From Caballeronia humi (GTDB lineage: Bacteria; Pseudomonadota; Gammaproteobacteria; Burkholderiales; Burkholderiaceae), in assembly GCF_001544475.1 (NCBI RefSeq), contig NZ_FCNW02000045.1, forward strand, positions 1 to 53,157: a stretch of 53,157 bases of DNA, in the 5' to 3' direction. Under the pieces are notes generated by a model that saw only the letters and a program-made list of their open reading frames with translations, was not told the origin of the DNA and did no database searches. Below, one piece after another: positions 45,952-53,157 of this stretch. Made by a program: the position numbers and the translations under genes. Every line of letters begins with the position of its first letter. Position 1 is the stretch's first letter.

Positions 45952-46152
45952 GAGACGCTCGACGACGAGAAGATCATCACCCGGCCGCATCTCGTCGACT
46001 TCTTTCGCACTTAGCGCTTCGGCTGCCAGACCGCCATCGACGACTTTGGCGCGGGCCACTCTGGGCTTGCGCTGTTGGGGGATTTTCAGCCGGATCCGAT
46101 CATGCTCGAGATGGGACTCGTTGGCGGCAGCGACACGGATTTCATCCGGTAA
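45952..46152 (+). pseudogene. EAL-domain (cyclic-di-GMP phosphodiesterase) relic
   Basis: The plus-strand frame reads 'ETLDDEKIITRPHLVDFF', a TAG stop at 46012-46014, then 'RFGCQTAIDDFGAGHSGLAL' followed by 'LGDFQPDPIMLEMGLV' and a stop at 46150. 'AIDDFGAG-SGL-LL-DFQPD' is the middle of an EAL domain (the DDFG metal-binding loop). The EAL motif itself and the C-terminal third are not found; upstream pieces near 45920 are in other frames. The gene is dead. Confidence 0.8.
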
Positions 46153-46322
46153 CGCGACCGGGAAAGACCTAGCAGCGCGCCTTTCGCCCAGCACGTCCCG
46201 AAAACACTTCATGCTCCGGGGAGCCTTAAAGCATCCTGTCGCATGAGCGATCGGCATGAGCCCCCAAAAATCTGAGCGGCAGCGAGACGCAACGATAGAG
46301 CGCACGCTGGGAACTTTTCCTT

Positions 46323-46493
46323 TTAATCGAAGCTTTTGAAGGGCGGAATGTCATTTTCTTTGCGAATTTCGACCTCGATCATTTCTCGAGCTAGCCGCCA
46401 ATACTCGTCTGCACAACCTTCCAGACTGCCATCCTGTTGCCATAACTCAAAAGCCTTGAGTCGAATTCGCTCCTCCAACGTCTGATGTTCCAC
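46323..46493 (-). CDS. DUF2934 family protein, copy 2 (56 residues)
   Basis: GTG start at 46493 with GGAGA four bases upstream. The product contains 'EHQTLEERIRLKAFELWQQ', 'GSLEGCADEYWRLAREMIEV' and ends PFKSFD. It matches copy 1 (12897-13070) along the helices 'TLExRIRxxAxELWxQxGSxEGCxDEYWRxAREMIE', so the two are recent paralogs with divergent tails. A small helical protein of unknown function in the catalase/YciE/F neighbourhood. Confidence 0.78.
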   Translation of the reverse strand: MEHQTLEERIRLKAFELWQQDGSLEGCADEYWRLAREMIEVEIRKENDIPPFKSFD

Positions 46494-46717
46494 GTCATCT
46501 CCGTATTTCAGGAAGCGTTACGGGAGGCGCAACATGTTTAGGGGGAATACCGGCGAACGCATCGGGCGTTCCGCGCGCGCCGGTAATTCCATCTTTCGGT
46601 CGCCGCACTCAGGCGGATCCACGACAAACTTTTCGAGAAAATAAAAATTCGCTACCCATGGCGAGCGCATGGCGCAGAGGCCGGCTCCAGGGACACCACC
46701 CGGTTGCTAACCAGCGA

Positions 46718-47212
46718 TCATTTTCCTACCTCTTCCTCCGACAGTTGCTGTTTTGCGAGTAACGTGAGCTTCTCGTCCGTCGCCTTCTCTTCAGCAAGCG
46801 TTTCCAGCAGCAACTTCATGCCCTCGGTGTAGCCCAGCTTCTTCGCGAGCGTAGCCAGAGTCCCATAAGTAGCGATCTCATAGTGCTCAACCTTTTGCGC
46901 TGCAGCGATCAATGCGGCATCGAGAATAGCGCCCTTTTCGATCTCGTCAATCTGCTCCTGGCCTTCTTCCACAAGCCCTTCCATTGCGACGCACTTAACG
47001 CGCTTCAGCTTGATATCCGACACCTCGACCACGCGATCGATGCGTTCGATCTGACCGTGGGTTTCTTCGAGGTGAGTCGTAAAGGCAGCGGCCAGTCCTG
47101 GGTGGGTTGAAGCCCGGGCGAGCTTCGGTAACGCTTTCGTCAGTTGCTTCTCGGCGCTATACACATCAGATAGCGCGTGGATGAACAAATCGTTGAGTGT
47201 CTTGGTCGGCAT
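46718..47212 (-). CDS. YciE/YciF ferroxidase-like protein (DUF892)
   Basis: 164 residues of the YciE/YciF family, a ferritin-like four-helix bundle induced by general stress in enterobacteria. 'TLNDLFIHALSDVYSAEKQLTKALPKLA' is the hallmark first helix. 'HLEETHGQIERIDRVVE', 'DAALIAAAQKVEHYEIATYGTL' and 'LLLETLAEEKATDEKLTLLA' supply Glu/His ligands for a di-metal site. Standard length. It is divergent from the manganese catalase gene, with a 322-base region between them that could coordinate both in response to oxidative stress. Confidence 0.95.
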   Translation of the reverse strand: MPTKTLNDLFIHALSDVYSAEKQLTKALPKLARASTHPGLAAAFTTHLEETHGQIERIDRVVEVSDIKLKRVKCVAMEGLVEEGQEQIDEIEKGAILDAALIAAAQKVEHYEIATYGTLATLAKKLGYTEGMKLLLETLAEEKATDEKLTLLAKQQLSEEEVGK

Positions 47213-47534
47213 GGAAATTCTCCTCGGAATTGAGCGTGCAGATCCGCACGCGTCGACTCTTGCAATCGGTGTGCCACCAAACTCGAATCTTATTGCTCAG
47301 CCTTTCTTATATACATCGCCGTCAGGCACGCGCCATGCTCCGAAAACAAAGCAGTCTTTCCTTAACAGCCCAGTTTGCATCTCGCCAGAGCCCTCGTGGG
47401 TCTGAGACCAAGCCCAGCATGAGCTCACGTCCTAGCTAGCCTTTCATCGGCGTTCGCTGTGAGCCATGCCGCGCCTACATAAGCACAGCCGTCGCAGGTT
47501 GGTGCGTCCGTCCGCGATACGATTTGGAGAAACT
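47213..47534. other. Divergent promoter region yciE/F - catalase
   Basis: Holds the 5' ends of both stress genes. GGAG precedes the catalase ATG and a CGAGGAG-like site precedes the yciE/F ATG. AT-rich TTCTTATATACATCG near 47305 may be part of a promoter for either strand. No boxes can be fixed by eye. Confidence 0.4.
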
Positions 47535-48404
47535 ATGTTCGTCCACAATAAGCGTTTGCAGTACACCGTGCGCGTTGCTGCGCCGAATCCCGGCCTCGCG
47601 AATCTTTTGCTTGAACAGTTTGGCGGCCCTCAAGGCGAGCTCGCCGCTGCCTGTCGTTATTTTACGCAGGCGGTAAGTGAAGACGATCCGGGGCGTAAAG
47701 ACTTACTGTTCGACATCGCAACCGAAGAACTGAGCCACTTGGAAATCATCGGTTCGATCGTCGCCATGCTGAACAAGGGCGCGAAGGGGCAACTCGCCGA
47801 AGCTGTCGAGAGCGAAGCTGAGTTATACCGGTCGCTGACGGGCGGCGGCAACGATTCGCACACTACTGCGCTGCTCTATGGCGGCGGCCCCGCGCTCACG
47901 AACTCGGCCGGCGTGCCGTGGACAGCGGCGTACATCGACACCATTGGCGAGCCGACTGCCGACCTGCGTTCGAACATCGCTGCCGAAGCCCGCGCGAAGA
48001 TCGTTTATGAGCGCCTCATCAACGTGACCGACGACCCCGGCATCAAGGAAGCACTTGGCTTCTTGATGACTCGTGAAATCGCGCACCAGAAGTCGTTCGA
48101 GAAGGCGCTGCATTCAATCCAGCCGAACTTTCCGCAAGGCAAGCTGCCGGGCGTACCTGACTTCACGAACGTGTATTACAACATGTCGTCGGGTAATGAT
48201 GCACGTGGTCCGTGGAACGAGGGCGCCGACTGGGTTTTTGTAGAGGATCCGCAGCCGGCAGTCGATGGCGGCGACGGGCTCGCGACAGTCAACGTAACTG
48301 AAGCAGACGTGCAAGTCCTCAAGGCAATGGCTTCGCGCACTGCGTCGGACGCGAGTTCCGATCCGAAAACGGGCGCCGATCTTGGTGCGGGCCAAACGGT
48401 ATAA
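47535..48404 (+). CDS. Manganese catalase family protein
   Basis: 289 residues. Non-heme catalases split H2O2 at a di-manganese site. The ligand pattern is complete: Glu35 ('GPQGELAAACRYF'), Glu65 and His68 ('ATEELSHLEIIGSIVAML'), Glu151 ('NIAAEARAKIVYERL'), His184 ('REIAHQKSFEKAL'), at positions nearly the same as in the Lactobacillus enzyme. ATG 47535 follows GGAG; the longer frame from 47466 lacks a site. The C-terminal tail (after about 240) is low-complexity. Cytoplasmic; probably induced with the divergent yciE/F gene. Confidence 0.95.
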   Translation: MFVHNKRLQYTVRVAAPNPGLANLLLEQFGGPQGELAAACRYFTQAVSEDDPGRKDLLFDIATEELSHLEIIGSIVAMLNKGAKGQLAEAVESEAELYRSLTGGGNDSHTTALLYGGGPALTNSAGVPWTAAYIDTIGEPTADLRSNIAAEARAKIVYERLINVTDDPGIKEALGFLMTREIAHQKSFEKALHSIQPNFPQGKLPGVPDFTNVYYNMSSGNDARGPWNEGADWVFVEDPQPAVDGGDGLATVNVTEADVQVLKAMASRTASDASSDPKTGADLGAGQTV

Positions 48405-48413
48405 GTGATACGC

Positions 48414-48441
48414 GGGTCCGCGCAGCTCGTAGCGTGGACCC
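48414..48441. other. Inverted repeat after the catalase gene
   Basis: GGGTCC (48414-48419) and GGACCC (48436-48441) form a stem extended by CGC/GCG with one G-T mismatch and an 8-base loop. It begins 10 bases after the catalase stop. No T-run follows, so it is a stabilising or attenuating stem at best. Confidence 0.4.
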
Positions 48442-48540
48442 CGTGGAGCGATCGGGTTGCAGATGGACGGCCACGGCGTGGTGCCACTCGATAAAAGTTC
48501 AATGACTTTCTGATCGTCTCCTCTAAGAAACGGAATTGTT

Positions 48541-48828
48541 ATGCAGCTCGTGCAAGCAGAACAGCAGAAAAGCAAGTCTGAAAGTGTTCGTCCGGAGGGC
48601 GTCGAGTTGTTTGCGAGCTGGTACACAGGCTGGACTCGCTTTCTCTTTGGGTCGGCCGACAAAGGTCGGGAAGTTGAACAATCAAATCGTCACACCGGCT
48701 GCGCTTTCGGGATAGCTCCCGGTTCAATTCAATCGACGGACCTGTTCGTCGTAGCGGGACTTTCGAGAGGCGCTCGTCGGCCGCTTAGGCGCACGCTAAA
48801 GTATTTGCGTAGCCGGAAACGCCTCTAA
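48541..48828 (+). CDS. Doubtful small ORF
   Basis: 95 residues starting MQLVQAEQQKSKSESVRPEG. The first 40 residues ('ELFASWYTGWTRFLFGSADK') look protein-like, after which the composition turns basic and irregular, as if the frame were lost. AACGGA lies about 10 bases upstream of the ATG. I do not recognise it. It may be a decayed gene. Confidence 0.25.
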   Translation: MQLVQAEQQKSKSESVRPEGVELFASWYTGWTRFLFGSADKGREVEQSNRHTGCAFGIAPGSIQSTDLFVVAGLSRGARRPLRRTLKYLRSRKRL

Positions 48829-49214
48829 CGATGCAGCCAGGGAACCAACGAAGCGACGGACCATGAAAGGTGCTTCCGAATGCTTTTCGATACCAGACTT
48901 TCGATAGAGACGCAATCTATGTCGCCACCATCCTGCATCGCCTGGGCTCTTTCGCAACGACGGTAAGCTCGTAGCGACGACCTGGTTAGTTACCACCTCT
49001 AGTAACACGGTTCGACCAGACGAGTGAAAAATCAGCGTGCTGGCCGGGCGTTAGGGCTCCGCCAGTGATGTCGGCTATCTCCGCAGCCCAGCACCTTATT
49101 TGACCTTTGTAGGATTTGGCACCATTGCTGCGAGCGCCCATCAGCTCCCCTGATACTGGGCTCCGCACCTGCCGAGCAACCCATATCGCCGAGCAACTGT
49201 TCGAGGAGATAAGC
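48829..49214. other. Intergenic; leader of the alcohol dehydrogenase gene
   Basis: No gene supported. GAGGAGAT stands before ATG 49215. Minus-strand frames are shadows or lack starts. Confidence 0.3.
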
Positions 49215-50384
49215 ATGAGAGCACTTCGTTGGCATGGCAAGCACGACATCCGTTGCGACACGGTTCCGGACCCAAAGATCGAACACGGCCGCGACGCGAT
49301 CATCAAGGTCTCGACCTGCGCCATCTGCGGGTCGGACCTGCACCTGTTCGATGGCTTCATGCCGACCATGAAAAGTGGCGACATCATGGGCCACGAGTTC
49401 ATGGGAGAAGTCGTCGAGGTGGGGAGCGATAACAAGGCGCTGAAAGTCGGTGACCGCGTGGTCGTGCCGTTTACGATCTTCTGCGGCGAATGCGACCAGT
49501 GCAAGCGCGGGAATTACTCCGTCTGCGAGCGCAGCAACCCGAACAAGGAAATGGCCGACAAAGTGTTCGGCCACGCCACGGCCGGCCTCTTCGGCTACTC
49601 GCATCTAACAGGCGGCTATGCCGGTGGACAGGCGGAGTTCGTGCGTGTCCCCTTCGCGGACACGACGCATATCAAGATCCCCGACGGTCTAACGGACGAA
49701 CAGGTGCTTTTCCTCGGCGACATCTTCCCGACCGGATGGCAGGCCGCGGTCAACTGCGACATCGAGCCGACCGATACGGTGGCCATCTGGGGCGCAGGCC
49801 CGGTCGGGCAGATGGCGATCCGCAGCGCGATCCTGCTCGGCGCCAAACAAGTGGTCGCGATCGATCGCGTGCCCGAGCGGCTCGCGATGGCGAACGCGGC
49901 TGGGGCGATCACAATCAACTTCGACGATGAGAGCGTGCTCGACCGGCTAAAAGAACTGACCGGTGGCAAGGGACCGGAAAAATGTATCGACGCTGTCGGC
50001 ATGGAGTCGCACGCGACCCGCTCTTTTGATGCGGTGTACGACCGCGTAAAACAGGCGGTGATGCTCGAAACCGACCGTCCCCATGTGCTGCGCGAGATGA
50101 TCTACGTCTGCCGACCGGCGGGGACGCTCTCCGTTCCCGGCGTCTACGGCGGCTTGATCGACAAGATTCCTTTCGGCGCATCGATGAACAAAGGCCTCAC
50201 CTGGAAGATGGGCCAGACGCACGTCAACCGCTGGACCGACGACTTGCTCAGGCGCATCCAGGAAGGGCAAATCGATCCGTCCTTCGTGATTACGCACACT
50301 GTCCCGCTTGAAGAGGGCCCGGGGATGTACAAGACGTTCCGCGACAAGGAAGACGGTTGCATTAAGGTCGTGTTGAAGCTTTGA
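49215..50384 (+). CDS. Zinc-dependent alcohol dehydrogenase (formaldehyde dehydrogenase-like branch)
   Basis: 389 residues of the medium-chain dehydrogenase family. Catalytic zinc: Cys38 in 'CAICGSDLH' and His60-Glu61 in 'IMGHEFMGEV'. The structural zinc lobe has four Cys (89, 92, 95, 103) in 'FCGECDQCKRGNYSVCER'. NAD(P)-binding 'AIWGAGPVGQMA' (Gly192, 194, 197). An insert between the lobes ('NKEMADKVFGHATAGLFGY') places it in the longer FDH-like branch. The start is ATG 49215 with GAGGAG; the frame extends to 49116 without support. It oxidises small alcohols or aldehydes; substrate unknown. It lies with catalase and hydrolase genes in a stress-type neighbourhood. Confidence 0.94.
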   Translation: MRALRWHGKHDIRCDTVPDPKIEHGRDAIIKVSTCAICGSDLHLFDGFMPTMKSGDIMGHEFMGEVVEVGSDNKALKVGDRVVVPFTIFCGECDQCKRGNYSVCERSNPNKEMADKVFGHATAGLFGYSHLTGGYAGGQAEFVRVPFADTTHIKIPDGLTDEQVLFLGDIFPTGWQAAVNCDIEPTDTVAIWGAGPVGQMAIRSAILLGAKQVVAIDRVPERLAMANAAGAITINFDDESVLDRLKELTGGKGPEKCIDAVGMESHATRSFDAVYDRVKQAVMLETDRPHVLREMIYVCRPAGTLSVPGVYGGLIDKIPFGASMNKGLTWKMGQTHVNRWTDDLLRRIQEGQIDPSFVITHTVPLEEGPGMYKTFRDKEDGCIKVVLKL

Positions 50385-50658
50385 ACATTTGATGCACGAC
50401 TACTGAAACTTGTCCCGCGCGGGCCGCTTTTGCAATCGCGATGACGGCGGGTCCAAGCCTTGTTAGAAAGTTCGATCGTCGTCTGAAATCTGTATATGCC
50501 CGTGGTATGCCGGTGTAGGGACGTCGATCGATACTTCGTCCGGAGCCGGCTCGCGGACAGTTTTCGGCTAAATCAACGGCAACGGCTGTACCGGCTTGCC
50601 CTTCCCCCAAACCTGTGTCGGTTATTTATCGTTTGCTGCCGCACATCTCGGAAAAATA

Positions 50659-51666
50659 ATGACCGTCTCCTTTAAGAAAGATTCTTCGCGCACCTCCGTC
50701 ACCGTTGGCGCTGCTGCTGCCGTTGCGGTAGCCGCCGTCGCAGCAGCTCTCTGGAACGCTCACAAGGCGCGACGCGCGGAACGTGAGCATCCGCCTGCGG
50801 GTGCTTTCCTTGACGTCGAGGGCGTGCGTCTGCACTACGTCGAACGCGGCGAGGGGCCGCCGGTCGTGTTGCTGCATGGTAACGCCGTCATGCTTCAAGA
50901 CTTTGATGGCAGCGGACTCATCAATGCACTGGCTGCCCGTCACAGGGTCATTTCCTTCGATCGGCCTGGCTTCGGGTATAGCGAGCGTCCGCGTGACCGG
51001 CTATGGACAGCGGCGGCGCAGGCCGCACTTTTCATGAAGGCGCTGAAGCAACTGGATGTCGAGCAGCCCGTCGTGGTCGGACATTCGTGGGGCACGCTGG
51101 CCGCGCTCGACATGGCAGTTCAGTTTCCGGCCGATATTCGCGGCCTCGTGCTGATTTCGGGTTACTACTACCCGACGATACGCCTGGACGCCGCCATGAG
51201 CGCGCCACTCGCGTTGCCTATCATTGGCGATGCGATGCGCTATACGCTTTCTCCGGTCACAGGCAGGCTGCTCATCAAGCAGTCTGTCAAGGCGATGTTC
51301 TCGCCCGCAGCGACGCCCCGAAGTTTCACCGATGCCGTACCGCACGAAATGGTGTTGCGCCCGTCCCAGCTCCGGGCCGAGGGCGAAGATGGCACGCTAA
51401 TGGTTTCGTCAGCGGCACGTCTGAAGCGTCATTACGGCGAGCTCCGGTTGCCGATCCACATCTTCGCGGGTGCGGCCGACAAAGTCGTCGACGTCGACGC
51501 TCATTCGCGGCGCCTGCATCGTGACGTGCCGCAAAGCAGCCTGACCGTTGTCCCTGACGCAGGCCATATGGTTCACTATGCGGCCGCGGCGAACATCGCG
51601 GCCACTGTCGAAGCGGTGTCGGGCGCAGATGTCTTGGAAGCCCCTTTGTTAGCGGCGACGCGGTGA
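50659..51666 (+). CDS. Alpha/beta-fold hydrolase, copy 2, membrane-anchored
   Basis: 335 residues from ATG 50659. N-terminal helix 'GAAAAVAVAAVAAALWNAH' probably anchors it to the membrane with the enzyme domain after 'EREHPPAGAF'. Oxyanion 'LLHGNAVMLQDF', nucleophile GHSWG, acid in 'GAADKVVDV', His in 'PDAGHMVHY': all catalytic residues present. Full-length homolog of the protein at 11435-12415 and of the fragment at 42917-43150. 'SGYYYPT' and the cap segment are shared. Substrate unknown. Separated from the alcohol dehydrogenase by 274 bases. Confidence 0.92.
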   Translation: MTVSFKKDSSRTSVTVGAAAAVAVAAVAAALWNAHKARRAEREHPPAGAFLDVEGVRLHYVERGEGPPVVLLHGNAVMLQDFDGSGLINALAARHRVISFDRPGFGYSERPRDRLWTAAAQAALFMKALKQLDVEQPVVVGHSWGTLAALDMAVQFPADIRGLVLISGYYYPTIRLDAAMSAPLALPIIGDAMRYTLSPVTGRLLIKQSVKAMFSPAATPRSFTDAVPHEMVLRPSQLRAEGEDGTLMVSSAARLKRHYGELRLPIHIFAGAADKVVDVDAHSRRLHRDVPQSSLTVVPDAGHMVHYAAAANIAATVEAVSGADVLEAPLLAATR

Positions 51667-51840
51667 CCACGGGAGGCCTACGTTCGCCAGAGCAACTTGC
51701 TAACGCTGCGCAATCGATCGCGACCGCACGCACATCGAATCTGTATCATGGCGGGATGCCAAGAACGGTGCCCTGGCCAGCGCCCCAATCGTCACGGGAG
51801 GCCTTCTGCGGCAGGGGGCCGGGCAGCGTTGCTGAATAAA

Positions 51841-52257
51841 TCATCGGTGACTTTTGGCGCTGCCTAGCCGGAACTTCAGGAGCCGGCTGGCACGAAACAA
51901 GACCACTCGTCGGGCCACAACAGGGACCGCTGTTCCCGTCTTCGGGTTCCGCCCCGCTCGCGCATGTTTATCGCGCAACTGAAAGCAGCCGAACCCCGAT
52001 AGTCGAACCGCCTCGCCGTTCTCCAGCGCTTGCATGATCACCTCAAAAAACGCGTCCACCAGCGCGTGGGCATCAGGCTTATCGAGCCCAAGCCGGACCA
52101 TTAACTGCTCGATCAGATGCGCCCTAATGAACGCCGGCGTGCCGACGTCCGCCGCCTGACTCGGCAGCCCCTCATGGAAGTTCAGCCTGTGTGCCACCTC
52201 GGCGGTTTCATCTCTTGGGTTCATTCGGATTCTGGACGTATCAAAAAGCGGCGGCAT
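51841..52257 (-). CDS. IHF/HU family DNA-bending protein with N-terminal extension
   Basis: 138 residues from ATG 52257 (AAGAGG upstream; TTG 52284 and ATG 52272 are alternatives). The conserved body 'IRAHLIEQLMVRLGLDKPDAHALVDAFFEVIMQALENGEAVRLSGFG', then 'FQLRDKHARAGRNPKTG' with the intercalating-loop Pro, ending 'VLFRASRLLKFRL', is IHF-alpha-like. An extra 45 N-terminal residues distinguish it from housekeeping IHF (about 100). It is next to a tyrosine integrase, as expected of a mobile-element accessory bending protein, though IHF paralogs also occur elsewhere. Confidence 0.88.
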   Translation of the reverse strand: MPPLFDTSRIRMNPRDETAEVAHRLNFHEGLPSQAADVGTPAFIRAHLIEQLMVRLGLDKPDAHALVDAFFEVIMQALENGEAVRLSGFGCFQLRDKHARAGRNPKTGTAVPVVARRVVLFRASRLLKFRLGSAKSHR

Positions 52258-52320
52258 GATGCCTCTTACCATCCTTTTGCTCAAGTTCCGTCGCGTCGCG
52301 CGGCCGAAAGATGAACGTCT

Positions 52321-53157
52321 TCACAGATCCTTCACCCCGCCTTCTTGTCGGCGTGGTGATGCCGATCCGGCGTCAGCCTCGGCGTCACCGGCGTAATACT
52401 GAGCGGCCGCCTCGAGCACGCGCCGCTGCTCGGCCCGCACTTAAATCGAGGTCGTTTGCAGCGACGCATGGCCCAGAATCGTCTGCACGACGTCGATCGG
52501 CATGTTGCGTGCGACCGCACGCGTGCCGAAGGTGTGGCGAAACGCATGCGCCGAGGTGTTCGCGAGCTGCACCAGGTCAGCGGGCGAGATACCGGGCCGC
52601 GCGGCCAACTCGGTAGTCAGGCGTTGCAGCGTCTGACGCACCAGGTGACCGAACGCATCGGGCGTATAGGCGGCTTCGACGGCGCCGCCGTGTTTGTTCA
52701 AGGCACTCGGGGTAGCGGGAATAGCGAGCGGCGCGATCAACGGCGCGGAGTGGAGCGGGACATCGAAGTCCCGTTCACGGTCGATCCAGTGCTCGCGCAA
52801 AGCAGCGACCGTCGCCGCACTGACCGGCACCGTGCGTTGCTTGCGCCGTTTTCCAATCACCGTTAGGGCCCACACCGGAGTGTCATTCGAACCCTCAGGC
52901 GAGGGGCGGATGGATTGGCCCACGTAGGGGCGCAGAGCTTCGCGACGCGCGTGCGCTGCTTCGTCGCGCCGGAGCCCCGAATCTCCCATCAGCAGGATCG
53001 CCGCGCGCGCGGTGCGCCACTGGCGAGTTTCGGCCTCGTCCTGATCTGGAAGCGTCGCGACGCAGCGCTCATCCAACGCACGGCGCAACTCGGTCCATAG
53101 CTTAGGCGACAACGCCCGCTCGACTTGTACTGCGACTTCGCGCGTGATGGTCACCGG
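52321..53157 (-). pseudogene. Tyrosine recombinase, catalytic Tyr codon replaced by stop (partial)
   Basis: The frame runs in from the right edge of the window, so the gene is 5'-truncated here. Catalytic domain residues are visible: first Arg in 'MGDSGLRRDEAAHARR', Lys in 'VIGKRRKQRTVPV', 'HAFRHTFGTRA' (H-x-x-R), and His in 'ILGHASLQTTSI'. The next codon, where the family has the nucleophilic Tyr (TSIYV), is TAA on the minus strand (52441-52443). The same frame then continues for 39 residues, 'VRAEQRRVLEAAAQYYAG' onward, to TGA at 52321. The lesion is a single point change at the active site. Probably an inactive integrase at an island border. Confidence 0.88.

Noticed and set aside
51668..51804. 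Twelve-base direct repeat CACGGGAGGCCT (51668-51679 and 51793-51804) near the integrase end
   Set aside because: Too short and without tRNA or element boundary to claim as attachment sites; could be chance.

Overview
The window looks like a large replicon of a Burkholderiaceae beta-proteobacterium (Paraburkholderia/Caballeronia/Burkholderia type). This is inferred from high-GC coding blocks and from families typical of that group: a Fis-like small protein, paired DUF2934 proteins, YciE/YciF, DUF4142, a Burkholderia-type tyrosine integrase and UPF0182. I see no rRNA, tRNA, CRISPR array or replication gene. The DNA is a mosaic. Two tight, well-kept operons (caa3-type oxidase at 21.1-27.4 kb; glycan cluster at 33.7-42.6 kb) sit among sparse DNA full of decayed genes and small stress-type genes.

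Layout. 0-5.4 kb: sparse, with a small conserved gene, a TupA-like ATP-grasp gene, a 55-residue zinc-finger protein and an IS630 transposase relic. 5.6-9.3 kb: a frameshifted UPF0182 membrane protein gene and a broken PQQ-propeller-type gene. 10.4-13.1 kb: a zinc-ribbon ORF, a scrambled IS5 relic, an alpha/beta hydrolase lacking a normal start, and a DUF2934 gene. 13.8-15.5 kb: cold-shock protein, then overlapping pncC-nadE (NAD recycling). 16.0-19.8 kb: a three-gene operon of glycosyltransferase, UDP-galactopyranose mutase and GH1-like hydrolase. 20.6 kb: orphan receiver-only response regulator. 21.1-27.4 kb: coxB-coxA-coxC-orf-ctaG-triheme cytochrome c. 27.4-28.4 kb: ABC exporter relic. 29.5-33.2 kb: GAF/HisKA_2 histidine kinase, FNT-family transporter and two small genes.

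33.7-42.6 kb is an eight-gene co-directional operon with mostly ATGA or near-ATGA junctions: GT4, GmhB-like phosphatase, GT9, NodU/CmcH-type O-carbamoyltransferase, GT2, GT9, GT, UDP-glucuronate decarboxylase-like SDR. It carries its own sugar-nucleotide and decoration enzymes but no flippase, polymerase or exporter. It is the best candidate for an undescribed system: a carbamoylated, possibly heptose- and pentose-containing glycan or glycoconjugate.

42.9-51.7 kb is a stress-type neighbourhood: hydrolase fragment, second 55-residue zinc-finger protein, DUF4142, a membrane protein, EAL relic, second DUF2934, YciE/F, manganese catalase, zinc alcohol dehydrogenase, full-length alpha/beta hydrolase. 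Three families here also have copies in the left third of the window. The right edge carries an IHF/HU-like gene and a tyrosine integrase whose catalytic tyrosine codon has become a stop codon.
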